In this document: piece by piece, positions 1-6,671 of the stretch
Position numbering within the stretch: the stretch's first letter is position 1
How the letters are laid out: each line of letters begins with the position of its first letter
Origin: Treponema sp.
GTDB lineage: Bacteria; Spirochaetota; Spirochaetia; Treponematales; Treponemataceae
Assembly (NCBI GenBank): GCA_003455655.1
Contig: DMQP01000166.1
Span: forward strand, 1 to 11,511
Direction of reading: 5' to 3'
Length of the DNA: 11,511 nt
Position numbers and translations under genes: made by a program
Notes under the pieces: generated by a model
What the model was told of the DNA's origin: nothing
The model's input: only the letters and a program-made list of their open reading frames with translations
Databases searched by the model: none

Positions 1-824
1 GGAATACCTGTTTGGAACATAGTAAGACCAATCCAATAGAACACATCTGAACCAACAAAGACACGGAAAGAAGAGTTCTTAAAGGTTTTGCTTAAAGACT
101 GCATCATACTTGCCTGAGAAGGTTGTGCTGTAACATAATCTTTTTCTTTAATTGCAAAAACAGGAACATACATACACACTAAGGCAACTAATGCAAAAAG
201 AGCAAAGGTAATGCGAATTGCAAGCATACGACTTCCTAAAACAGGAGTAAGAGCTCCCCATACCATAGGTCCAAGATATCCGACTGCTGTTCCCACAATA
301 AAGGTAAGAGAAATTGCAGAAGAAGCAAGCATTCGTTCTTTTTCTGTATGAGTTATTTCCGAATAGAGTGCTGTGTATGGAGTACAGTAAAGTGTAATAC
401 AAAAGTAATAGGCTAACACCATAACACAAACCCAAATTGAATTGAGCAATGATCCACTTGCAGCGCTTGCATCAAAAGGTGCCCAAAAGACTAACACGGT
501 AGTAATTGCAAAAGGAAGTGCTGCCCACTTCAAAAAAGGAATACGCCGTCCGTCTTTAGACTTACACTTGTCGGAAAGTGAAGCAACTAAAGGATCGGTA
601 ATAGCATCAAAAACTCTACCTAAAGCAGTTACACCGCCTATGACTGTAAGTAAGCCAAGAATAACACGCCCCTGAGGAATAAGTATTGTTTGACCTGATG
701 CAATTGCTTCATCACTGGGAAGATAAAAACTTACGAGCCAACTTCCAATCAATCCTGAAAGAAGAGCCCAACCAAACTGACCTATTGCAAAGAGCCAGAT
801 TTTTCCTTTTGTAAGTGCTTTCAT
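1..824 (-). CDS. GPH/MFS-type sugar permease, 3' part cut by window edge
   Basis: Reading the minus strand from the ATG at 824 gives 274 codons without a stop, running off the window, so the C-terminal part is missing. The protein is hydrophobic with multiple membrane segments. It begins MKALTKGKIWLFAIGQFGWA and carries the GPH-family signature GRVFDAITDP (about residues 69-78), a cytoplasmic loop with SDKCKSKDGRR (84-94), and PYTALYSEIT in the region where GPH carriers have PY.AL..E. It is therefore a secondary carrier for sugars or glycosides in the inner membrane. Unlike its neighbour it has no aspartate in the first helix where MelB has its sugar-binding Asp, so its substrate is probably different. 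The ATG overlaps the upstream stop by one base (TAATG), with GGAGG inside the upstream gene's last codons, so translation is probably coupled. Being a carrier is well supported; the substrate is unknown. Confidence 0.85.
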   Translation of the reverse strand, partial: MKALTKGKIWLFAIGQFGWALLSGLIGSWLVSFYLPSDEAIASGQTILIPQGRVILGLLTVIGGVTALGRVFDAITDPLVASLSDKCKSKDGRRIPFLKWAALPFAITTVLVFWAPFDASAASGSLLNSIWVCVMVLAYYFCITLYCTPYTALYSEITHTEKERMLASSAISLTFIVGTAVGYLGPMVWGALTPVLGSRMLAIRITFALFALVALVCMYVPVFAIKEKDYVTAQPSQASMMQSLSKTFKNSSFRVFVGSDVFYWIGLTMFQTGI

Positions 825-2260
825 TATGCCTCCTGTCCTGAATGACGCGTTTTAATTTCTTCAGAAATTTGAGCTAATTTTTCGTCTGTTAAAATATACT
901 TTCTCTTAAACCAGATGATTGCAACTAAAAGTCCTAACACAGGAATAATTGTCATAGTCATACGCAAACCAATTTTAGAACTTTGCGCTACTGTTTGAGA
1001 AAAATCAACAAACTGTTCTGCTTCTGAAGCCGAGTCATTACTTAAGCTAAAAATCTGCAAAGCGATTGATGCAATAAAAATTGCAATACCGCTTGCAAGT
1101 TTAACCACAAAAGTCTGCATAGAGAAGATGACGCTTTCGTCGCGACGATTGTTTTTCAACTCTCCATAATCTACTGTGTTAGCAAGAAAGATTGTAGTAA
1201 GAATAGAGAGCATACCGTTAGCCGCAAAGATACAGAATCCGGGAATAAACAAAAGGAAAACATTCGACATTGAAGTAAAGGCCATTATCAACAAAGAAGC
1301 GTAACCTACAATTGCCATTGCTAAGCTAATGTAAAAAATGGTAATACTAGAAAATTTCTTTCTCAAAAGCGGATACAAAAGCATCATTGAAAGAATCTGC
1401 ATTGCACCACCAAACATATTGAAGAGCGTATATGAATCATGCCAACCTGTTCCGCCAAAGTCATACTTAAAGAAATAGATAACCAAGTTTGAAGTAATGT
1501 AGATAGAACAGTTAACAAGCACAATTGTAAGCACAACCACCATTGCTTGATCGTTTTGCAAAAGCGCTTTAAACATTTGTCCTACCGATGCAGTCTTCAT
1601 ATCAACATTCGATTTTTCTTTGATTGAAAAACACATGATTGCAATAAAGACAACAAAGAGAACAGCAACGGCAAGTGTTACATACTTAAAGCCAATAATT
1701 TCAATTTCACGAGAAGTACTTCCGCCTAAAAGTGCACCTAAGCGAGTAACACAGAAAATTGTTCCAATCTGAATAATTGCAGAACCGACACCTGCGCAAG
1801 AACGAGCAAGTGTTGTTAAGTTTTCGCGTTCTTTTCCACCTTTGGTAAAAGCAGGAATCATTGACCAGTAAGGAATGTCCATCATAGTGTAAGTGACACC
1901 CCACAAAATGTAAGTTGCAGCGGCATAAGCAACAAGACCTTTTGCATCTAACGAAGGAGGAGCAGCAAACATCATAAACAAAATGACTGCATTGGTAAGC
2001 GTTCCTATTAAAAGCCAAGGTCTAAATTTTCCCATGCGAGTACGAGTCTTTGCAACAACCAGTCCCATAACAGGATCGTTAAAGGCATCAAAAATTCGTG
2101 CAGCAAGAAGAATAACTCCCATTGCAACAGCACTTACTCCCAAAAGATCTTGAAAGTAATACAGTACATAACTTGCAGAAAGCATGTACACCATGTCTTT
2201 TCCAACAGCACCAAGACCGTAAGAAATTTTTTCTGAAGTTCTCAAGTTCTTTGTTTCCAT
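824..2260 (-). CDS. MelB-like GPH-family sodium:sugar symporter
   Basis: This 478-residue protein is close to the usual GPH carrier length (about 470) and has about 12 membrane segments. It matches melibiose carrier MelB at its functional sites: GKD (D22, MelB Asp19 position), ARIFDAFNDP with D58, N61 and D62 (MelB Asp55/Asn58/Asp59 cation site), GKFRPWLLIGTLTN (77-90), and YTMMDIPYW with T125, D128 and W132 (MelB Thr121/Asp124/Trp128). These residues are seen in the sequence; their roles come from the known MelB family, and transport of an alpha-galactoside such as melibiose is inferred from the GH36 gene in the same operon. The start is supported by AGAGGAG 8 nt before the ATG. It follows the TetR gene by 18 nt and overlaps the next permease gene by 1 nt. 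Other GPH carriers move beta-glycosides, xylosides or glucuronides, so the exact substrate is uncertain. Confidence 0.9.
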   Translation of the reverse strand: METKNLRTSEKISYGLGAVGKDMVYMLSASYVLYYFQDLLGVSAVAMGVILLAARIFDAFNDPVMGLVVAKTRTRMGKFRPWLLIGTLTNAVILFMMFAAPPSLDAKGLVAYAAATYILWGVTYTMMDIPYWSMIPAFTKGGKERENLTTLARSCAGVGSAIIQIGTIFCVTRLGALLGGSTSREIEIIGFKYVTLAVAVLFVVFIAIMCFSIKEKSNVDMKTASVGQMFKALLQNDQAMVVVLTIVLVNCSIYITSNLVIYFFKYDFGGTGWHDSYTLFNMFGGAMQILSMMLLYPLLRKKFSSITIFYISLAMAIVGYASLLIMAFTSMSNVFLLFIPGFCIFAANGMLSILTTIFLANTVDYGELKNNRRDESVIFSMQTFVVKLASGIAIFIASIALQIFSLSNDSASEAEQFVDFSQTVAQSSKIGLRMTMTIIPVLGLLVAIIWFKRKYILTDEKLAQISEEIKTRHSGQEA

Positions 2261-2278
2261 AGTTACATCTCCTCTACA

Positions 2279-2959
2279 CTACTTCAGTGATTCCAAAATG
2301 ATTGCTACAAGCAGCGCTATTTGCTGTTCGGGCATTACTTCTTTATTCATTGCCAGCATGTCTCCAGACAAAGCCATTTTCTGCACCATACTGAACAAAG
2401 AGTGAGTGATGGTAAAGTACACTTCATTACGTTTAATGCGAACATTTTCTTTTAAAAGACTCGCATATGTAATTGAACCATCTTGTTCTCCTTTTTCTAA
2501 GGCAGCAAGTACTAAACCACTTACTGTTGAAATGCCTTCTTCGTAATGCATAAGACGTTCTTTAGAAACATTTTGTCGATGAATGAATGCATCAAAGTAA
2601 TAGACAAAACGAAAGAACTGTTCATTCTTTGCATAGGCAAGGGGAAAAGCATTTAACAAAGCTTTTATTTGTTCGTAACCAGAAAGTGTGTTGTATTCTT
2701 CAGATTCATAGTAAGAACGGAAGAATTGATTCTGAACATTCCAGGCATAAATTGCGCACTCAATAGCAAGATCTTCTTTTGTTGAAAAGTACCGATACAA
2801 AGACGCAACTCCAATTTCAGAAACCTTTGCAATTTCGTTCATAGTTACCACATCGAATCCTTGTTCTGCAAAAAGATTGTAAGAACATTCAACGATGTGT
2901 TGAATCCGAGAAGCCTTTAGAGACTCCATTTCCATTCTGTGTTTTTCAGCGGCCAGCAT
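2279..2959 (-). CDS. TetR/AcrR-family transcriptional repressor
   Basis: The N-terminal third is a classic TetR DNA-binding domain: ASRIQHIVECSYNLFAEQGF, then TMNEIAKVSEIGVASLYRYF (about residues 39-58) and STKEDLAIE. The helical C-terminal part would bind ligand and dimerise but shows no motif that predicts the ligand. I chose the ATG at 2959 (226 residues): GGAG at 2970-2967 lies 7 nt before it, but only 1 nt before the in-frame ATG at 2965. The gene overlaps the end of the GT-B gene, whose stop is at 2946-2948, so it is translated from the same operon mRNA. A TetR protein encoded inside the operon normally controls that operon and itself; the palindromes at 6555-6579 are the likely operator. 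TetR control is uncommon for sugar catabolic operons, where LacI, AraC or ROK proteins are usual. Confidence 0.9.
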   Translation of the reverse strand: MLAAEKHRMEMESLKASRIQHIVECSYNLFAEQGFDVVTMNEIAKVSEIGVASLYRYFSTKEDLAIECAIYAWNVQNQFFRSYYESEEYNTLSGYEQIKALLNAFPLAYAKNEQFFRFVYYFDAFIHRQNVSKERLMHYEEGISTVSGLVLAALEKGEQDGSITYASLLKENVRIKRNEVYFTITHSLFSMVQKMALSGDMLAMNKEVMPEQQIALLVAIILESLK

Positions 2960-4460
2960 AAGCATACTCCGAACCCTTTCCGCTTACATCAGTAAGACCG
3001 GTGGCAAGTTCCACAGCATGATAAGCTCCGTTATAAAGCCCCGCACGTTTATTGCTTACAATTGCATTGTTCATCATAACCAGCATATCGCGTTGTTCAA
3101 TACACTGACTTATCATAAAGCATGCGTAATCAAGAGAATAACACTCTGGAGTTCCGTCTCCTAATTCGGCAGCACGAATTGCACCCCACTTTTCGTGTCC
3201 ACCCACATGTTGAATAAGCAGTTTGGGAACAGGATAGAAAGCAAGTTCACTTGGTTTAGTCATAAGCAGGTCGCAAGCACGCATAAGTAAGTTAGTTGAA
3301 TACACAGCAGCGAAAATATTTTTATGACAGAACACATGAATACCACGAGACTGAGGTTCAGAACAAGCGCTATCAGAAAGAGCTGCTTCTACAAACGAAG
3401 TTGTTTCGCTCCACTTGTCAAAGTGTAAAGTTGCAAGTTCTTCAATCTGTGGAATTTTTTGCTTAAACATTTCCCACACATTAGCGTAGTCTCCAATGTT
3501 AAGATAGAGTGTTGCTTTGTTTTGTTTAATGTAAGGAATGAGTGTTTTTATAAGAGAAGCAAAATAGTCTCCCTGTGCACCTGCACCACCAATGCTTAAC
3601 AAAAAGCGTAAAGGCTTTCCATTTTGTAAACGGTCAATACGAGAAGCACAATCTTTTTCAAGATTTTTAACCAGTTCATCATCAACATAATGAGCGGTAT
3701 AGACAATGTCTTCTTTTTTCATAGGATTAAGCACACGCTTTGAATCAAAAGCAGCAAGTGTTCTGTAACCAATGTATGAAGATGGAGTTTGAACGGTATG
3801 CAGTGCTCCTTCTGAAAGATGCAGCGCCATAGGCCAGTTGTCGGGTATTGCATTTACAACATGAGTTAAACCAGCATGCACTGCAGCTTGAGACGGCCAG
3901 ACATGAGTTGCAACAAAAGGAAGGTCTTTGGGAATGTCAGTAAAAAGCGGAACCATAAGTTCTGCATTTTTTTGATCGCCTGCGTTATAGGTAAGTTTCT
4001 TAAAACCTTCGTAATTGAGCGGATCCCAGACAAGTTTGTTAAAGAGTTTAAACTTTTGAGAGAGACGTGAACCCAAAGAATACAGTTCGTTTTGAGAACC
4101 AATAATTTTTGTGCAGGTTGTTTGCGGAAATGAATTAAGGTCAAGCCACAAAGGTGTATATCCCATAGCATGAGCGGCAGATGCCATTGCCATAGAAATG
4201 CGGTAGTGACCAAAGCCCATGCGGATGTTTCCAATGACAACACATTTTTCAGGAAGCCTTTCAAGCGGATTGTCTGAAAGTGTTAAAACTTTAACACCCA
4301 TTGTGGGAGTAAGCACTTCGTTATCTACTGCAGCAAGATGATAGGGAGTGTTACGGTCGTCTCCAAATTTTTTGAGAAATTTTTTCTGAGCCTTAGCAGC
4401 CTTTTTGATGGTTGCTTTATCGATTATGTTTCCGAAAATAACTGAACTTCTGTCTTTCAT
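2946..4460 (-). CDS. GT-B fold glycosyltransferase-like protein (GT28/MGDG-synthase-like), uncharacterised
   Basis: A 504-residue soluble-looking protein without signal peptide or clear membrane segment. Its layout follows GT-B enzymes of the MurG/monogalactosyldiacylglycerol synthase type. An N-terminal Rossmann half holds VVIGNIRMGFGHYRISMAMA (GFGH 82-85, at the glycine/histidine loop) and ATHVWPSQA followed by IPDNWP (206-210). The C-terminal half has LLSIGGAGAQGDY (about 287-299) and LLMTKPSELAFYPVPKLLI (398-416) followed by GHEKWGAIRAAELG, where this family has KPGG..E and the nucleotide-sugar site. The first 70 residues are extra and basic. By family analogy it would transfer a sugar from a UDP-sugar, but the canonical GG after KP is SE, so activity is uncertain. 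GGAGG lies 5 nt before the ATG, and the gene starts 16 nt after the GH36 stop. I do not recognise a named family member. Assignment to GT-B rests on motif pattern only. Confidence 0.6.
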   Translation of the reverse strand: MKDRSSVIFGNIIDKATIKKAAKAQKKFLKKFGDDRNTPYHLAAVDNEVLTPTMGVKVLTLSDNPLERLPEKCVVIGNIRMGFGHYRISMAMASAAHAMGYTPLWLDLNSFPQTTCTKIIGSQNELYSLGSRLSQKFKLFNKLVWDPLNYEGFKKLTYNAGDQKNAELMVPLFTDIPKDLPFVATHVWPSQAAVHAGLTHVVNAIPDNWPMALHLSEGALHTVQTPSSYIGYRTLAAFDSKRVLNPMKKEDIVYTAHYVDDELVKNLEKDCASRIDRLQNGKPLRFLLSIGGAGAQGDYFASLIKTLIPYIKQNKATLYLNIGDYANVWEMFKQKIPQIEELATLHFDKWSETTSFVEAALSDSACSEPQSRGIHVFCHKNIFAAVYSTNLLMRACDLLMTKPSELAFYPVPKLLIQHVGGHEKWGAIRAAELGDGTPECYSLDYACFMISQCIEQRDMLVMMNNAIVSNKRAGLYNGAYHAVELATGLTDVSGKGSEYAYAGR

Positions 4461-4476
4461 ATTCGCCTCCTCTTAT

Positions 4477-6525
4477 TTAGTCAGTTTCTTTTGCGTTTGC
4501 ATTCTGAAGTTCCCAAATGGAAATAGAATGTTTTTCCATAATGTAACCGTTCTTTATTTTTCTTCCGTGAAGCAAAAGTGGTTCAAAACTGTCTTTAGGA
4601 CTAACTGCTTCAAGTTCTGTATCTACATGAATCTGTCCGTCGTACAACTGAACATCTTTATCTGACAAATTGATAAAGCCTACATAGTGAAGGTTCTTAT
4701 TGTAGATGTAGTAAGTGTCTGCAGTTTTGTTTTGCACAGCCCATTCTGTTCCGCGGAAAATTTTTAAAAGGTTGTACATGTGGTTAGTAAAGTAACCTTC
4801 AGTTGCAGGATTAAAACTTACAGGGTCATCTGAAAGCATAATCTGACTAGAGAAAAGATAGTTAACAAGTGTAATCAATTCTTTTTCTGTGTCAGTAAGT
4901 GTAATGTTGTCGTAACGCATAAAGACAACATCGGGATCGTTTAAATACACAGAGGAATCCCAGAAGGCATGACCAAGGGTGCTCTGCATATTAGCAAAAG
5001 CGCTTGTGCGTGCAGGATAATGAAGCCTACGAAGATAGTTAACATCCCACGATTCTTTGGTGTCAGGTCCAATGCGCGAAAGAGGCAATGTGTTAAAAGA
5101 AGATTCAAGAGGAAGTCCGCAACCCAAATAAGCTACCGGTTTACCATCGCGACTTGCTTTTGCTTTTGTAAGCACTTTAAGCGCACGGTCATACCACTGG
5201 TAAGCACAGCCACCGTTTTTGAAAACACCGTTAAGCATACCGGCAAACAAAAAGTCAATTTTAATGTAGCGGAAGCCCCACACATTGATGATGGTATCCA
5301 TAAGGCGATTAATGTGTTCAAGAACTTCATCGTTACTTAAATCGAGACAGAAATATGAATAAGGCAAACCTGGTTGCTCTTTACCGCTAGAAGCTCCCCA
5401 CAAAGGATGGAAACCTGCTTGAACGGGTTTACCTTTTTTGTCGCGCAAAATCCAATCTCTGTGTTCACGAGCAGTTTTACTTCTCCAGTCAACAATAAAA
5501 GGTGCAACCCACAGTCCAGGAACAAAACCTTTGTCTTCAATTGATGAAGCAAGTTGAGCCATGCCACTGGGGAAACGCTGTTCGTTAACTTCCCAATCAC
5601 CTAATGCTTTTTCCCATCCGTCATCAACTTGGAACACAACAGGCTTATCTCGTTCCAAATAACACATAGTCAAAAGGTTTTGTGTTTTCGGAAGCATATC
5701 TAAATCTTTGCTAATAAGTTCTTCGTTTATATCTGCATAGTGATTGTACCAACTTTCCCATCCACAGAAACGCATTTTTTGCGAAGGATTATCAACCACG
5801 CAGTTAATAAATTCATAAGGTTCAAAACGACGCTGTATTGTCGAAGAAAACAAAGCGCTAATGCCATCTTTAAGAGCAAAAAAATCGTAAGCAACAAAAA
5901 CAGAAAGTTCTGCAATTTTTTCGCCAACATGCCAAGTCTTTCCGTCTGTATAAGCGGTACAGTGAATAGTTCTTTCATGACGGTCTACATAAAACTGAAC
6001 AGGAGGAAGCACTTTGTTACGAGTTGATTCTGCAAACGATTCAGCATTAGAGGGAGTTACTGAAAAATAATCAGAAGTAACATTTCCTGTAGACGCAAGG
6101 ACGATGTATGTTGTTCCCCAACGGAAATAAATAACAAACTGTCCTTTAAGAAGTTTTTTCTGACTCAAAGAATGTGGCGCTGTTCCGGGGAAGGTAATGT
6201 ACTGTTTCCACTGAGGAATAAGAGGAATGTAGTCTTTTTGCATTTGACCGCGAGTTGTTTCTCCGCCAAAGCCCCATGACTGCCAGCCTGAACCATAAAA
6301 ATCAAAATCGTTTGAAATGCAGTTTTTAATTTGTTCGGGGCGTTTTACCAGTTTAACTAAATCGTCAAGCTGAAGTACCGCAAACAAACGGTTAGCGGGA
6401 TCTGGCTCTGTTGTTGCAGAAGTCATGCTGTAGGTGTTGCGCATAAAGGCACTGCACTGTTTTACGGTAAGTGGCAGTGTTTCGCTTTTACAGAAAATAT
6501 TTGAAAGTTCCATACATTCCCCCAT
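4477..6525 (-). CDS. GH36 alpha-galactosidase, cytoplasmic
   Basis: A 682-residue retaining glycoside hydrolase that removes terminal alpha-galactose from melibiose- or raffinose-type sugars. The catalytic barrel is clear: FCGWESWYNHY (253-263), FQVDDGWEKALGDWEVNEQRFPSGM (298-322), GLWVAPFIVDW (337-347), YIKIDFLFAGM with nucleophile D424, LGCGLPL (467-473) and RIGPDTKESWD with acid/base D488. These blocks look like the GH36 enzyme of Thermotoga maritima (GalA), in which KIDFLFAG and RIGPDTAPFW hold the two catalytic aspartates. An N-terminal beta-domain (about 1-240) and a C-terminal beta-domain flank the barrel. There is no signal peptide, so it acts inside the cell on imported sugar. First gene after the promoter at 6573-6601. 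The ATG at 6525 has GAGGG 6 nt upstream; an in-frame ATG at 6513 preceded by GGGGGA is an alternative. Family assignment is strong; natural substrate is inferred. Confidence 0.93.
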   Translation of the reverse strand: MGECMELSNIFCKSETLPLTVKQCSAFMRNTYSMTSATTEPDPANRLFAVLQLDDLVKLVKRPEQIKNCISNDFDFYGSGWQSWGFGGETTRGQMQKDYIPLIPQWKQYITFPGTAPHSLSQKKLLKGQFVIYFRWGTTYIVLASTGNVTSDYFSVTPSNAESFAESTRNKVLPPVQFYVDRHERTIHCTAYTDGKTWHVGEKIAELSVFVAYDFFALKDGISALFSSTIQRRFEPYEFINCVVDNPSQKMRFCGWESWYNHYADINEELISKDLDMLPKTQNLLTMCYLERDKPVVFQVDDGWEKALGDWEVNEQRFPSGMAQLASSIEDKGFVPGLWVAPFIVDWRSKTAREHRDWILRDKKGKPVQAGFHPLWGASSGKEQPGLPYSYFCLDLSNDEVLEHINRLMDTIINVWGFRYIKIDFLFAGMLNGVFKNGGCAYQWYDRALKVLTKAKASRDGKPVAYLGCGLPLESSFNTLPLSRIGPDTKESWDVNYLRRLHYPARTSAFANMQSTLGHAFWDSSVYLNDPDVVFMRYDNITLTDTEKELITLVNYLFSSQIMLSDDPVSFNPATEGYFTNHMYNLLKIFRGTEWAVQNKTADTYYIYNKNLHYVGFINLSDKDVQLYDGQIHVDTELEAVSPKDSFEPLLLHGRKIKNGYIMEKHSISIWELQNANAKETD

Positions 6526-6531
6526 TGATAG

Positions 6532-6548
6532 CCCTCTCTACATGAGAG
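6532..6548 (-). promoter_or_regulatory. Possible 5'-UTR hairpin over the GH36 ribosome binding site
   Basis: In the mRNA sense, CTCTC-ATGTA-GAGAG forms a 5-bp stem with a 5-nt loop, and its right arm is part of the Shine-Dalgarno sequence GAGAGGG of the GH36 gene. The loop also holds ATG directly followed by TAG, a start-stop pair, though without its own ribosome binding site. The stem is short and may simply be chance. Confidence 0.25.
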
Positions 6549-6554
6549 TAACAC

Positions 6555-6579
6555 TATCATTATGATAATTTTATTATCA
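6555..6579. promoter_or_regulatory. Two interlocking perfect palindromes: candidate operator
   Basis: TGATAAT-TTT-ATTATCA (6563-6579) is a perfect inverted repeat covering the -10 box, and TATCAT-T-ATGATA (6555-6567) is a second perfect one that shares five bases with it and lies over the predicted start of transcription near 6566. A dimeric repressor bound here would block RNA polymerase. The TetR protein encoded third in the operon is the natural candidate; two overlapping sites could allow two dimers or two regulators. The symmetry is seen; the binding protein is inferred. Confidence 0.6.
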
Positions 6580-6632
6580 CACGAGATTATGCGTCTGTCA
6601 AGAAAAATTTTATTTTTTTACAAAAAAATAAA
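6573..6632 (-). promoter_or_regulatory. Strong sigma-70-type promoter with UP-like element for the GH36 operon
   Basis: On the minus strand, TTGACA (6601-6596), a 17-nt spacer and GATAAT (6578-6573) form a near-consensus promoter, with TG one base before the -10 (extended -10). Immediately upstream, 6609-6632 is a perfect A/T-only inverted repeat (11-bp arms of TTTATTTTTTT, 2-nt spacer) at about -43 to -66, the place of an UP element. Predicted start near 6566 leaves a leader of about 41 nt. Such a strong promoter suits an operon that is held off by a repressor. Confidence 0.8.
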
Positions 6633-6642
6633 GGAAAGGGGG

Positions 6643-6655
6643 GCATACGGTATGC
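6643..6655 (-). terminator. Weak hairpin with T-rich tail after the peptidase gene
   Basis: GCATAC-G-GTATGC is a perfect 13-bp inverted repeat 16 nt after the M28 peptidase stop. On the minus strand it is followed by C-rich sequence and then by a T-rich run reaching 6609. It could be a Rho-independent terminator separating the RRM-peptidase unit from the GH36 operon, but the stem is short, the loop very tight and the T run starts late. A protein-binding site is the other option. Confidence 0.35.
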
Positions 6656-6671
6656 ATGGAAAACTTTTACT

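Noticed and set aside
442..675. Plus-strand open frame of 77 codons
   Set aside because: It lies antisense to the truncated permease, whose minus-strand frame is open throughout and has conserved GPH motifs; no ribosome binding site or recognisable domain.
148..824. Suspected frameshift or pseudogene at the left end
   Set aside because: The minus-strand frame from 824 reads through to base 1 without a stop and with continuous membrane-protein sequence; it only looks broken because the gene is cut by the window edge.
4969..5340. Plus-strand open frame of 123 codons
   Set aside because: Fully inside the GH36 catalytic barrel on the other strand, which includes the expected catalytic aspartates.
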